From positions 1 through 64,000 of the forward strand of contig NZ_PNDS01000017.1 in assembly GCF_005886535.1 (NCBI RefSeq): a DNA stretch of 64,000 nt, written 5' to 3'. This document shows, piece by piece, positions 8,481 to 17,566 of the stretch. The position numbers were made by a program, and so were the translations under genes. Positions within the stretch are counted from its first letter, which is position 1. Every line of letters begins with the position of its first letter. This stretch comes from Pseudoalteromonas sp. S2755 (GTDB taxonomy: Bacteria > Pseudomonadota > Gammaproteobacteria > Enterobacterales > Alteromonadaceae). The notes beneath the pieces were generated by a model. That model saw only the letters and a list, made by a program, of their open reading frames with translations. It ran no database searches and had not been told where the DNA came from.

Positions 8481-9827
8481 ATGCTTGATACGTTGTTGTT
8501 GTCGCGAATACAATTCGCGGCAAATATTAGTTTTCATATTCTCTTCCCCACGATAACCATCGCATTAGCTTGGTTTCTGGCGTTTTTTAAACTCAAGTAT
8601 GACTTGACTGGCCACCCTGTTTGGTTGCGGGCCTATCGCTTTTGGGTCAAAATTTTTGCGTTATCTTTTGCCCTTGGAGTGGTTAGCGGCATTACTATGT
8701 CTTTCCAGTTCGGTACAAATTGGCCTGGATTTATGGAAAAAGTCGGCAATATTGCTGGTCCCTTACTAGGTTATGAAGTACTGACCGCATTTTTTATGGA
8801 AGCAACATTTCTGGGGATAATGCTGTTTGGGATGAAGCGTGTGCCACCTAAAATACATACTTTAGCTACTTTCCTTGTAGCTATCGGTACAACACTTTCA
8901 GCATTTTGGATCTTGTCTTTGAACAGTTGGATGCAAACCCCGACAGGCTTTGAGCTCAGAGACGGAATTGTGTATCCCACTGACTGGTTTGAAGTTATTT
9001 TTAACCCTTCATTCGGATATCGTTTCTTCCATATGTTACTGGCCAGTGCACTTACCGCTTCGTTCCTGATAGCTGGTGTCAGTGCATATCGAATGCTGAA
9101 AAACGATGAAAAACATGCACCTAAAAAAGCGCTAACGGTGGCTTTGACGGTCGCAGCGCTTCTTACTCCAATACAGGCTTTTGTTGGCGATTTACACGGC
9201 CTAAATACGCTAAAACATCAGCCACAAAAAATTGCGGCAATGGAAGGCGTGTGGGAGACAGAAAAAGGTGCACCGCTCTTACTCTTTGCAATTCCTAACG
9301 AGGAAGAAAGGCGCAATGATTTTGCAATAGGCATTCCTAATATGGCTAGTTTTATTCTTACCCACGACGTTAATGGTGAAATTAAAGGGCTTAACGAATT
9401 CAAAGGTGAACACCCACCTGTTAAGCCCGTCTTTTTCGGCTTTAGAATTATGGTTGGTATGGGAATGCTGATGATTTTGGTCGCGTTTGTTACCCGATTT
9501 ACGCTGTGGAAAAAGGGTGAGTTACCCAAATGGCAACTAAAGGCCCTTGTAGCTATGACCTTTTCGGGCTGGATAGCAACTCTTGCGGGATGGTATGTCA
9601 CTGAAATTGGCCGCCAACCTTATATCGTCAGCGGTATCTTAAGAGTTGAAGATGCAGTCACAACAATTGCCTCAGAGAACGTCTTATTTACACTCATTGG
9701 CTATCTGACGATATATGCAATCTTACTGTACGCTTATATTCGCACTTTGTTCCACACTGCTAGCAAGTCTGTTGAGGTGGAAGAATATGACATGAAGGAA
9801 TTCGCTGAGGAGGTGACTCGTGTTTAA
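8481..9827 (+). CDS. cydA: Cytochrome bd-type quinol oxidase subunit I, short Q-loop (CioA-like)
   Basis: This 448-residue inner-membrane subunit binds haems b558, b595 and d, oxidises quinol and reduces oxygen to water. The N-terminal haem ligand region is present (NISFHILFP), with the second His in GYRFFHMLLASA, the RIMVGMG segment and the conserved GRQPY loop. It is much shorter than the E. coli protein (about 522), because the Q-loop lacks its C-terminal extension. This is the form seen in cyanide-insensitive oxidases (CioA). It overlaps cydB by 8 bases. Confidence 0.95.
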   Translation: MLDTLLLSRIQFAANISFHILFPTITIALAWFLAFFKLKYDLTGHPVWLRAYRFWVKIFALSFALGVVSGITMSFQFGTNWPGFMEKVGNIAGPLLGYEVLTAFFMEATFLGIMLFGMKRVPPKIHTLATFLVAIGTTLSAFWILSLNSWMQTPTGFELRDGIVYPTDWFEVIFNPSFGYRFFHMLLASALTASFLIAGVSAYRMLKNDEKHAPKKALTVALTVAALLTPIQAFVGDLHGLNTLKHQPQKIAAMEGVWETEKGAPLLLFAIPNEEERRNDFAIGIPNMASFILTHDVNGEIKGLNEFKGEHPPVKPVFFGFRIMVGMGMLMILVAFVTRFTLWKKGELPKWQLKALVAMTFSGWIATLAGWYVTEIGRQPYIVSGILRVEDAVTTIASENVLFTLIGYLTIYAILLYAYIRTLFHTASKSVEVEEYDMKEFAEEVTRV

Positions 9828-10818
9828 TCCGGAATATCTATCTCTTATCTATGCAGGTTTGATGGCACTCGCAGTGCTTGTTTATGCAATATTAGATGGT
9901 TATGACCTTGGCGTTGGCATGATGATCCCGCTGGATGATAAAGAAACAGCGGACACAATGATAGCCTCGATCGGTCCATTTTGGGATGCTAATGAAACAT
10001 GGTTAGTTCTAGCTGTTGGTCTTGCCTTTATCGCATTTCCTCAAGCCCATAGCATGATTCTACAAGCACTTTACATTCCAGTTGTGTTCTTACTCTTTGG
10101 TTTAATTATGCGTGGCGTTGCTTTTGATTTCAGAGCAAAAGCGAGAGTTAAACGCCAAAGACGGTGGGACAAAGTGTTTAAATTTGGGTCGCTACTCACC
10201 TCGTTTGCGCAGGGGTATATGCTGGGGCTCTATGTCATAGGCTTTGACAATACCCCCCTTGCCCATGCATTTGCGGTCTTTAGTGGAATTGGCGTTGTCT
10301 GCGCGTATGGCTTAATTGGTTCAGCATGGCTGATTATGAAGTGTGAAGGGCAATTGCAGCAAGATGCCATTAGCTGGTGTAAAAAGTTTGCGAGAGTAGC
10401 CTTTGTTGGCGTGTTACTCGTTTCTATCATCAACCCTGCGATTAATGAGTGGATATATGAACGTTGGTTTGACCTCCCAATGGCCTTAGTCGTATTACCC
10501 GCCCCGATTATTTGCTTGTCGCTCTTTGTGATATTAGAACTTGTGTTACAAAAACTGCCAAAGTCCCCGGATAATGGTGCTTGGTTGCCATTTCTAATTT
10601 CAGCATTTATCTTTGTGCTTTGCTTCTTTGGCTTAGTTTATAGCTTTTATCCATTTGTAGTGCCAGGCAAGCTAACCATCTTCGAAGCGGTCGCTGATGC
10701 ATCAGCTCTTACCTTCTTATTATATGGCGTAGTCATTGTGGTGCCGACCTTAATTGCATATACGTTATTTTCGTACCGAGTCTTTTGGGGCAAGGTTCAA
10801 CCTTTGTCCTACTATTAA
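9820..10818 (+). CDS. cydB: Cytochrome bd-type quinol oxidase subunit II (CioB-like)
   Basis: The 332-residue membrane partner of CydA, which stabilises the haem-bearing subunit. The family signature near the N-terminus is clear (ILDGYDLGVGM), followed by GPFWDANETWLV and RGVAFDFRAKAR, with eight to nine hydrophobic segments. It starts at GTG, eight bases inside the end of cydA, behind a strong GAGGAGG ribosome binding site, so the two are translationally coupled. No cydX-like small ORF was found before the terminator at 10842, which fits the CIO type. Confidence 0.95.
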   Translation: MFNPEYLSLIYAGLMALAVLVYAILDGYDLGVGMMIPLDDKETADTMIASIGPFWDANETWLVLAVGLAFIAFPQAHSMILQALYIPVVFLLFGLIMRGVAFDFRAKARVKRQRRWDKVFKFGSLLTSFAQGYMLGLYVIGFDNTPLAHAFAVFSGIGVVCAYGLIGSAWLIMKCEGQLQQDAISWCKKFARVAFVGVLLVSIINPAINEWIYERWFDLPMALVVLPAPIICLSLFVILELVLQKLPKSPDNGAWLPFLISAFIFVLCFFGLVYSFYPFVVPGKLTIFEAVADASALTFLLYGVVIVVPTLIAYTLFSYRVFWGKVQPLSYY

Positions 10819-10841
10819 CACTAACACACATTAGCCCAACC

Positions 10842-10873
10842 AAAAGGCAGCGAGTTGGACGCTGCCTTTTTAT
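10842..10873 (+). terminator. Rho-independent terminator of the bd oxidase operon
   Basis: An 11-base stem (AAAAGGCAGCG / CGCTGCCTTTT) with a 7-base loop, followed by TTATT, 23 bases after the cydB stop. Confidence 0.85.
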
Positions 10874-10970
10874 TGTACTAAGGATAATACTCGTCTCTGC
10901 TATATGTCTTTTTTGTTTACGGCAAGTTTAATGACTGCGCAGCAAGCTATACCGTCCAATAATTAGACAT

Positions 10971-10996
10971 AAAAAAGCCCGTTGCTAGAACAGGCT
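10971..10996 (-). terminator. Terminator downstream of mltB
   Basis: On the minus strand, AGCCTGTT-ctagc-AACGGGCT forms a stem containing a T-G wobble and is followed by T6. It lies 18 bases beyond the mltB stop codon. Confidence 0.7.
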
Positions 10997-11013
10997 AAGT
11001 CAACCTTTCGCGG

Positions 11014-12030
11014 CTAAATCTTTGGATAACCTATTCTGTCAGATAAATACCCAACGCTTGTAGCAAAGTAATAAGATCGGTTCCAGTTCATCAAGGCCTT
11101 GTAATTATCATAAGCCAGATACATACGGCCATTGGCGTCATCTGGCATCACTAATGCCGCTGTAATATTCACTTGTGGCAAGTCAGTGCCATCCATTCTA
11201 CGAAGACCAAGCGCTTGCCACTCCTGCAATGAACGTTCTGATTTACGCCATTCGCTGAGCCATTCTTTATGTGACTTGGTACCGCGCTTTAAGATGTAAC
11301 TAGTGTCAAAACCTTCAGGCAGCTTAACTTGGCGACCCCATGTAAGATCATCGTTCCAGCCCACGCTTTTTAGGTAGTTGGCAATAGAAGCAAATGCATC
11401 TTCTTGTGTGGTCCAGATGTCCTTGCGACCATCTTTGTTATAATCAACGGCATAAGAGGTAAATGATGTAGGCATAAACTGAGTTTGACCCATAGCTCCT
11501 GCCCAAGAGCCTTTGAAATCGTCTAAACCAATGTGACCGTCTCTTAAAATATCAAGCGCTGCCCATAGTTGTCTTTTATACAAAGCTTCTCTACGACCAT
11601 CAAAAGCAAGCGTCACTAACGCACTAATGACCGGATAACCGCCTTGAATACGACCAAAGTTACTTTCCAAGCCCCAGAGGGCGACGATAAACCGTGCTTG
11701 TACGCCATATTCCTTTGCTATTTTTTCTAACGATTCCTGGTGTTCTTTGTAGAGTTTGCGAGCCTGTTGGACTTTCCATTCAGGGACGCGCTTTGGTAAA
11801 TAAGTTTCTAATGTTTCAACAATTTCTGGCTGGGATTTATCAGCCTTAATCACCTTTTCCTTAAATACTGCTGTTGCAAAAGCCTCATCAACTAGTTGTT
11901 GTGTGTAGCCCTTGTCAATCGCTTCTTGTTTTAAGTTTTTGAGGTATTCATCAAACTTCGCTTGAGTGTTAGCAAAGACTGATGTGGACAAGCAAACTGA
12001 GGCCACTAGTAGGGAAATTTTTTTTATCAC
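11014..12030 (-). CDS. mltB: Lytic murein transglycosylase, MltB/SLT2 family
   Basis: A 338-residue periplasmic enzyme that cleaves the MurNAc-GlcNAc bond of peptidoglycan with formation of an anhydro end. A signal peptide occupies residues 1-20 (VFA|NTQ). No lipobox precedes a cysteine, so it is probably soluble, unlike E. coli MltB. The catalytic Glu lies in ALWGLESNFG, followed by the conserved GSWAGAMGQTQFMP and the DYNKDGRKDIW segment. Its ATG overlaps the stop of ycgL by four bases (ATGA). Confidence 0.9.
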   Translation of the reverse strand: MIKKISLLVASVCLSTSVFANTQAKFDEYLKNLKQEAIDKGYTQQLVDEAFATAVFKEKVIKADKSQPEIVETLETYLPKRVPEWKVQQARKLYKEHQESLEKIAKEYGVQARFIVALWGLESNFGRIQGGYPVISALVTLAFDGRREALYKRQLWAALDILRDGHIGLDDFKGSWAGAMGQTQFMPTSFTSYAVDYNKDGRKDIWTTQEDAFASIANYLKSVGWNDDLTWGRQVKLPEGFDTSYILKRGTKSHKEWLSEWRKSERSLQEWQALGLRRMDGTDLPQVNITAALVMPDDANGRMYLAYDNYKALMNWNRSYYFATSVGYLSDRIGYPKI

Positions 12031-12308
12031 GAATCTGTTACTCCGTTTTGCTTTCTAAATTCATCAAGCAAGCTTTCTGTATGCGGTGGAAGTTGCAAGT
12101 AAAACCCATCGTCAGTTAATTTTTGCTTAACCGTTTCAAGATCAGCAATTCCCAATTTTGTTCTTCTCGCAAGGTCAATAATCATGACATAGGTAGGAGT
12201 GCCGAAAGTTTCCATTAACGGTGCAGGGACATTGGAAAAATCATCTCTTTTAGTTACAAAAAGATAGGTATCCGCTTTTTTTGGACTTTTGTATATGGCG
12301 GTGAGCAT
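12027..12308 (-). CDS. ycgL: YcgL domain protein
   Basis: A 93-residue cytosolic protein of the YcgL family, recognised from the MLTAIYKSPKKADTYLF start, the P-TYVMIIDL stretch and the DDGFYLQLP motif. The family is widespread in gammaproteobacteria, lies commonly near minCDE or rnd, and has no firmly established role. It is the first gene of a two-gene unit with mltB and is divergent from minC, with 135 bases between them. Confidence 0.88.
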   Translation of the reverse strand: MLTAIYKSPKKADTYLFVTKRDDFSNVPAPLMETFGTPTYVMIIDLARRTKLGIADLETVKQKLTDDGFYLQLPPHTESLLDEFRKQNGVTDS

Positions 12309-12443
12309 TATAAGCCTATAAATTCTTGCTAATCATGGGCGGTCACTATACCATGCTATTAGTAAGTTGTGGAAAGTTTTACTACGCGCTAAAGTCAGCT
12401 AAATAAGGCTTTAGCGGCGGTTGTAACAGAAATTTGAGTACAT

Positions 12444-13148
12444 ATGGCAAATCAAACATTCGAACTAAAAGGAAATCTATTTACACTCTCTGTGCTGCAG
12501 TTGTTTTCTTTAGATCTGACCAAGTTAAGGCAAGATCTTGATAGCAAAATTTCGCAAGCGCCTAAATTTTTTCAAGGTGCACCAATTGTGGTTAATTTAG
12601 CTGATGTTCAGGAGCAAACTGTAGAATTCAAAGAGTTAAAGCAAACACTGGTCGATTTACAGCTCAATCCAGTGGGTGTGTGTAGCGGTACTCAAAGTCA
12701 GCACGACTTAGCCAAAGAAGCCGGGTTTTCTGTACTAAACTATTCAAGGGATGTGCAACCGAGTACCCCATCACAATCTCAAGCAGCAGAAGTAGTAGAA
12801 AAACAAGTTTATCTTCCTGCTCAAGTTGTGAACGGAACGGTACGTAGTGGTCAGCAAATTTATGCTAAAGACCGTGATCTGATCGTGCTAGGTGCTGTAA
12901 GTCATGGTGCAGAAGTTATCGCCGATGGTAACGTGCACATTTACGGTACTTTACGTGGTCGTGCCATCGCAGGTGCGCAAGGCCAAGAAGACACGAGTAT
13001 ATTCTGTCAGCGCTTAGAAGCTGAGCTGGTGTCTATAAACGGGAGTTATTGGATCAGTGATTCGCTGCAAGGTGAACACTGGGGTCAAGCTGCTCAAATA
13101 ACACAACAAGACGAATCATTAAAAATTACAGCTTTGGTCAAAGGATAA
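12444..13148 (+). CDS. minC: Septum site-determining protein MinC
   Basis: The FtsZ-polymerisation inhibitor of the Min system, 234 residues. The N-terminal domain (about 1-100) is the FtsZ-interacting part. A linker rich in Ser, Gln and Pro follows (about 105-120), then a C-terminal right-handed beta-helix (about 125-230) with repeated GxxI/V turns such as DLIVLGAVSHGAEVIADG and the HIYGTLRGRAIAGA signature. This part binds MinD. It is first of minCDE; minD begins five bases after its stop. Confidence 0.96.
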   Translation: MANQTFELKGNLFTLSVLQLFSLDLTKLRQDLDSKISQAPKFFQGAPIVVNLADVQEQTVEFKELKQTLVDLQLNPVGVCSGTQSQHDLAKEAGFSVLNYSRDVQPSTPSQSQAAEVVEKQVYLPAQVVNGTVRSGQQIYAKDRDLIVLGAVSHGAEVIADGNVHIYGTLRGRAIAGAQGQEDTSIFCQRLEAELVSINGSYWISDSLQGEHWGQAAQITQQDESLKITALVKG

Positions 13149-13153
13149 ATCAG

Positions 13154-13963
13154 ATGGCAAAAATTATTGTCGTAACTTCAGGTAAAGGCGGTGTTGGCAA
13201 GACAACGTCAAGTGCAGCAATTGGTACTGGCTTAGCGCTAAAGGGTTATAAAACAGCCATTGTCGATTTTGATATTGGTCTTAGAAACCTCGACTTAATC
13301 ATGGGATGCGAGCGTCGCGTTGTTTATGATTTTGTCAACGTTATCAATGGTGAAGCAAATCTAAATCAAGCATTGATTAAAGATAAGCGCGTTGAAAAAC
13401 TTTATATTCTTCCAGCTTCTCAGACTCGTGATAAAGACGCCCTCACTCGAGAAGGGGTTGAGCGTGTGCTAAATGAGATGAAAGAAGAATTTGATTTCAT
13501 CATTTGCGACTCACCAGCGGGTATTGAAGCAGGCGCAATGATGGCATTGTACTTCGCTGATGAAGCCGTGGTAGCAACTAACCCTGAAGTTTCATCCGTT
13601 CGCGACTCAGACCGTATCTTAGGTATTTTACAAAGCAAGTCAAAACGCGCTGAAATGGGCCTAGAGCCGGTTAAGGAGCACCTATTGCTAACACGTTATA
13701 ATCCAGAGCGTGTAGATAGCGGTGAAATGTTGTCAGTAGACGATGTTAAAGAAATTCTAGCGATTGACTTACTAGGGGTAATACCTGAATCAAAAGCAGT
13801 ACTTAATGCGTCTAACTCAGGTCAGCCGGTTATCTTAGACCAAGAGTCTGATGCAGGCCAAGCATATAGCGATGCAATTAACCGCTTATTAGGTGAAGTC
13901 GTTGATTTTCGTTTCTTACAAGTTGAGAAGAAAGGTATCTTCAAACGGATTTTTGGAGGGTAA
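13154..13963 (+). CDS. minD: Septum site-determining ATPase MinD
   Basis: A 269-residue ParA/MinD ATPase that recruits MinC to the membrane. The deviant Walker A is KGGVGKTT at about 11-18. The Switch I region contains [11 protein letters not shown] and the Walker B is FIICDSPAG. The C-terminal amphipathic membrane-targeting helix [10 protein letters not shown] is present. Length and motifs agree with the family. It lies between minC and minE, with a 1-base gap to minE. Confidence 0.97.
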   Translation: MAKIIVVTSGKGGVGKTTSSAAIGTGLALKGYKTAIVDFDIGLRNLDLIMGCERRVVYDFVNVINGEANLNQALIKDKRVEKLYILPASQTRDKDALTREGVERVLNEMKEEFDFIICDSPAGIEAGAMMALYFADEAVVATNPEVSSVRDSDRILGILQSKSKRAEMGLEPVKEHLLLTRYNPERVDSGEMLSVDDVKEILAIDLLGVIPESKAVLNASNSGQPVILDQESDAGQAYSDAINRLLGEVVDFRFLQVEKKGIFKRIFGG

Positions 13964-13964
13964 G

Positions 13965-14225
13965 GTGTCATTACTAGATTATTTTCGTTCTGAGAAAAAA
14001 AATAGCGCATCATTAGCGAAAGAGCGACTGCAAATCATCGTTGCGCACGAACGTTCAAAGCGTGGTACACCTGACTACTTACCACAACTTAAGCAAGACA
14101 TACTCGATGTTATTCGCAAATACGTAAAAGTAGATTCGGATGCCGTCAACGTCCAGTTTGAACAAAACGAGGATGATTTAGCAGTATTAGAATTAAACGT
14201 TACTCTACCTGATGATGAAAAGTAA
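13965..14225 (+). CDS. minE: Cell division topological specificity factor MinE
   Basis: An 86-residue protein that stimulates MinD ATPase and drives pole-to-pole oscillation. The start is GTG one base after the minD stop ([12 protein letters not shown]), with GGAGG overlapping the end of minD. A longer in-frame extension inside minD was rejected because MinE proteins begin at this motif. The anti-MinCD helix [13 protein letters not shown] and the C-terminal dimerisation part follow. Last gene of minCDE. Confidence 0.96.
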   Translation: MSLLDYFRSEKKNSASLAKERLQIIVAHERSKRGTPDYLPQLKQDILDVIRKYVKVDSDAVNVQFEQNEDDLAVLELNVTLPDDEK

Positions 14226-14241
14226 CAGTTTGAGTAAATGT

Positions 14242-14270
14242 AATAAGGGCTATTTCTATAGCCCTTATTT
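14242..14270. terminator. Terminator after minCDE
   Basis: A 12-base stem AATAAGGGCTAT / ATAGCCCTTATT with a TTCT loop, followed by T-rich sequence. The stem is symmetric enough to serve both strands, including rluF from the right. Confidence 0.8.
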
Positions 14271-14350
14271 ATTTCGTTTTGCCCATTCTAATTAAGCTGT
14301 CAAGGGGCGTTACATTGCCCTACTCTTTGCTTAATTATCCGAACTTCAGG

Positions 14351-15337
14351 TCACTTATTCTTATTTAAGGACAAAGTACCTTTAACCCTTTTTGCAGGCT
14401 TAATATTGTGCTTTGAGTTTGACTTACGTTTGATGTGACTGTGATTTTGTTCACCATTTCGCGTTCTTGCCTTCGGCTTAACGCTATTTTGCTTGTCGAG
14501 TTCAGTTGTTCGGTCTTTGCTGCTATGCGCTCGCCTATCTTGCTTCGGACGACCAACCTCACTAACTTCACTTCTAGGCTTGTCATGCTGTTTTCCTGCA
14601 CCGGCACCCGCTGATGCCTCTTGCGTTTTACTCGATGACTCTGTGGCGTGATTAATCGCTCGCATTTCGTTTTCGTTAAGGTGACGCCACTTACCAGAGC
14701 TAAGGCCGGTAAGGTCGATATTCATTATCCGAATACGTTTAAGGTGTGTTACTTCAAATCCTAGATATTCACACATTCTGCGAATTTGACGATTTAAGCC
14801 TTGCGTCAATACAATGGTAAATGACTTAGCCCCGGTTTTACGAACTTTACAAGGCTTTGTGACGGTGCCAAGGATTGGAACACCAGAGGACATACGTTTT
14901 ACAAAGCGCTCATCAATAGGTCTGTCGACCACCACCTCATACTCTTTTTCATGGTTATTGCCAGCGCGAAGGATTTTATTGACCATATCGCCTTGGTTGG
15001 TCAAGAAAATTAACCCTTCGGATGGACGGTCTAAACGACCAATAGGGAAAATACGCTCAGGATAGTTAATTGCACTGACAATATTGCTTCTGATTTTACG
15101 CTCGGTGGTACAAGTTACACCAACAGGTTTATTATAAGCAATAAATACAGCCTTTGGCTTTGCTTTCAGAGGCTTACCATCAATGATGATAGTGTCAGCA
15201 TCAGACACTTTAGTGCCCATTTCTGGTAGAATTCCATTTACTTTGACACGGCCTGAGGCAATTAAGTCATCAGCTTCTCGACGACTACAGAATCCAGTTT
15301 CACTGATGTATTTATTGAGGCGCTTTTGCTCTGTCAC
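14351..15337 (-). CDS. rluF: 23S rRNA pseudouridine synthase, RluF type, with basic tail
   Basis: A 328-residue enzyme likely converting U2604 of 23S rRNA to pseudouridine. An S4 RNA-binding domain spans about 5-60 (RLNKYISETGFCSRREADDL). The RsuA-type catalytic domain follows, with the nucleophilic Asp in GRLDRPSEGLIFLTNQGD and the late motif GLNRQIRRMCEYLG. After about residue 230 comes a roughly 95-residue low-complexity tail rich in Lys, Arg, Ser and Asn, probably disordered and RNA-binding. The paralogue RluB is a less likely identity, since GRLDRPSEG is RluF-like. Confidence 0.88.
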   Translation of the reverse strand: MTEQKRLNKYISETGFCSRREADDLIASGRVKVNGILPEMGTKVSDADTIIIDGKPLKAKPKAVFIAYNKPVGVTCTTERKIRSNIVSAINYPERIFPIGRLDRPSEGLIFLTNQGDMVNKILRAGNNHEKEYEVVVDRPIDERFVKRMSSGVPILGTVTKPCKVRKTGAKSFTIVLTQGLNRQIRRMCEYLGFEVTHLKRIRIMNIDLTGLSSGKWRHLNENEMRAINHATESSSKTQEASAGAGAGKQHDKPRSEVSEVGRPKQDRRAHSSKDRTTELDKQNSVKPKARTRNGEQNHSHIKRKSNSKHNIKPAKRVKGTLSLNKNK

Positions 15338-15402
15338 GATACAACCACTTTGAGTAAAAACCCATATTGTAATCGCTTCAACCGCTTTACACTACTGCAT
15401 TT

Positions 15403-16476
15403 CTACTTTTGCAAACTTTTTCTTAATAGCTCAGGAGAAAAATGATACTGCTCCTTAGGTTTTCCTCTAAGGCTCATTGCCTTGTAATCAATAGATCGCC
15501 AATTTTTCGCTGACTTTATCCAATAATAATCAGCAAGATTTTCCTTAGTGATCACACTTAGATCAAACGCAAGTTCAGTATTATCCTTCCAAAAGGAATG
15601 CCCATAATAATGATCGTACACCGAAATCAACGCCCAAGCTCCCATCATAAAGTGTCCACCAACGGAAGCTTGCATCTCATTATTTTCAATAAGGTCAAAA
15701 GTATCCGACAACCAATCAAATCCACCAAATACAATTTTTGACGTACTTGATGCCGCTGCGGTGATAGCCCCCATCGCCATCAAATCTGACGCACACCAAA
15801 TAAGGTTTGTTTTCGGATAGCGTGTCAGTAACTTCTTAGCTTTATCAAAGGCTTGTTCTTTTGACCATCCGGCGTAGACAGTTTGCTGAACAACCACGCC
15901 AACTTCATCAAAAAAACGCTTTGCACCGCTGCTTCTAATATCTGATTCTGTACCATAGTGACCATTGATAGCAATAGGATAAATCGTCTCGTGACCGTTA
16001 GTTTTAGCCTGTTGATATAGTTGCTTTGCCAGATCGTAACCAGCTTGGTCATTATCGTGGTGCACTTCCCCAAGCCAGTACTTATAGTGTTCTTTTGGAT
16101 TACCTATCGCAAGCCTCTCTGGGCCAGAAATCGTTTCTTCTAAAGTAATATGATTGATCCCATATTTTTCCAAAAGCTTTAGACTTTCTTCGGCACCGCC
16201 AGGATAATTGATGAGGATGACATAATCAGGTGTGGCACGATAACTTAAATATTTTTTAAGTTCAGCGAGCTGTATAATTCGGTTTCCTTCTCCATAGATC
16301 ACATCTAATCTAATATCTAACTGATCCGCTGCCGCCTCTGTTATACCTTGGACGCGCTGCCAAAATGGTTCCCCAGGCATAGAAGGGTTCACAAATAAGA
16401 CATTTAAAAACTGTTTAGCATCAACATTAGAACACACCATCCATAGCACTACCCCAATTAGTACTTTTTTAATCAT
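15403..16476 (-). CDS. Periplasmic sugar-type substrate-binding protein
   Basis: A 357-residue exported protein with a signal peptide (cleavage after about residue 20, SNVDA|KQ) and the type I periplasmic binding fold of the ribose/LuxP class (Peripla_BP_4). Visible features are LNVLFVNPSMPGEPFWQRV near the N-terminus, the YLVLINYPGG-like first-lobe edge and IWCASDLMAMGAI. No ABC permease or ATPase accompanies it. It follows the DUF418 gene with an 8-base overlap and is last in a unit that begins with an EAL-HDOD protein. A sensory rather than transport role is inferred. The ligand is unknown. Confidence 0.8.
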   Translation of the reverse strand: MIKKVLIGVVLWMVCSNVDAKQFLNVLFVNPSMPGEPFWQRVQGITEAAADQLDIRLDVIYGEGNRIIQLAELKKYLSYRATPDYVILINYPGGAEESLKLLEKYGINHITLEETISGPERLAIGNPKEHYKYWLGEVHHDNDQAGYDLAKQLYQQAKTNGHETIYPIAINGHYGTESDIRSSGAKRFFDEVGVVVQQTVYAGWSKEQAFDKAKKLLTRYPKTNLIWCASDLMAMGAITAAASSTSKIVFGGFDWLSDTFDLIENNEMQASVGGHFMMGAWALISVYDHYYGHSFWKDNTELAFDLSVITKENLADYYWIKSAKNWRSIDYKAMSLRGKPKEQYHFSPELLRKSLQK

Positions 16477-17566
16477 ATCGAGCTCTTCGTAGTACCAGCA
16501 TCTTCAATAACTTCTCAAATGGGCCTTGCTTAAACAACTTAAAATAAATAGACGCAAGGGCTAATTGAATTATAGACGCAATTACAAATGCCGAGAAATA
16601 ATCCACCCGATCCCAAGTGCTGATAGCGTTCGGGTTTATAAAATAAAAATAACTTACAAACACAATTGACTGAAGAAGATAAAACGAAAGCGCTAGACGC
16701 CCAGCACATTGGAGACTCCAAAGCTGATTTTGTGCACTTCGCATTGCAGCCTTAATTACAACGACGTAAAACAACGCAACCGGTACTGCAAGGATCCAAT
16801 CTAACCCTTCAAAAAACTCGACGCCTAGTTTACGCTCAAGAACAAAGCCGACGAATGACAAAACAATAGCTACAACGGCAAACAAGTTAATTTTATGAAC
16901 GGGTTCAGTACGCTCTAAATCAAACATACCACTTCGATATAAGCGCATACCGAGTAGCATTAACCCTGCGGTGTACCACAAAGTAATTACCGGAATGAGT
17001 AAACTGATAATGACAAAGTAAAGGCCATTAAGGGTGAGTAGTTCTAAGTAGTTTGCTGGAATTTGCTGCAAAAACTCGAGGTAGACTTCTGAAGTTCTAT
17101 TTATTTGTGGTTCTGGATCAATTAACAGCAATAAACTGATAGCAATAGAAGGAACTAAAAGAAACCCTACCGCATAGCGGTTTAACTTTTTGTCGCTCAC
17201 ATTGACAAACCGCAGCGCGACAAATCCACTCAACGCATAATTAAATAAAATATCTCCTGGCCAAATCAACACGCCGTGTAACACGCCAATGACCATTAGC
17301 CATGTTAGTCGATGTCTTGCAAGGCTATGACCATCTGTCTTTGCAACCTGAATGCATAACGCCGCTCCAAATAACATTGCAAATAAGGTTCTGAATCGAC
17401 CATCAAAAAAAATACTATTAACCATTGCAAAGAACGGATCAAGGTAGTGGGCTGTTTGGGCTGGTACATAGCCCAACTCAAAATTAGCCATATGTACCAT
17501 ATTCATGGAAAGCAAACCAAGCAACGCGACCCCTCTGATCGCATCCATCGCAATAATTCTATTCAT
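16469..17566 (-). CDS. DUF418 (YeiB-like) integral membrane protein
   Basis: A 365-residue inner-membrane protein of the YeiB/DUF418 family with about ten hydrophobic segments. Typical stretches are MDAIRGVALLGLL at the N-terminus, FDGRFRTLFAMLFGAAL, and GPFEKLLK near the end. The family resembles acyltransferase-3 membrane proteins, but its activity is not established. The ATG at 17566 shares a base with the upstream TGA stop (TGATG), so translation is coupled to the EAL-HDOD gene. It overlaps the binding-protein gene by 8 bases. Confidence 0.88.
   Translation of the reverse strand: MNRIIAMDAIRGVALLGLLSMNMVHMANFELGYVPAQTAHYLDPFFAMVNSIFFDGRFRTLFAMLFGAALCIQVAKTDGHSLARHRLTWLMVIGVLHGVLIWPGDILFNYALSGFVALRFVNVSDKKLNRYAVGFLLVPSIAISLLLLIDPEPQINRTSEVYLEFLQQIPANYLELLTLNGLYFVIISLLIPVITLWYTAGLMLLGMRLYRSGMFDLERTEPVHKINLFAVVAIVLSFVGFVLERKLGVEFFEGLDWILAVPVALFYVVVIKAAMRSAQNQLWSLQCAGRLALSFYLLQSIVFVSYFYFINPNAISTWDRVDYFSAFVIASIIQLALASIYFKLFKQGPFEKLLKMLVLRRARYD

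Noticed and set aside
13893-13964. In-frame extension of minE into minD.
   Set aside because: MinE proteins begin at MSLLDYF, a GTG with a good ribosome binding site follows the minD stop, and the extension is the minD C-terminus in another frame.
15403-16476. The binding-protein gene as part of an ABC sugar importer.
   Set aside because: No permease or ATPase gene lies nearby; its overlapping partners are a DUF418 protein and an EAL-HDOD protein.
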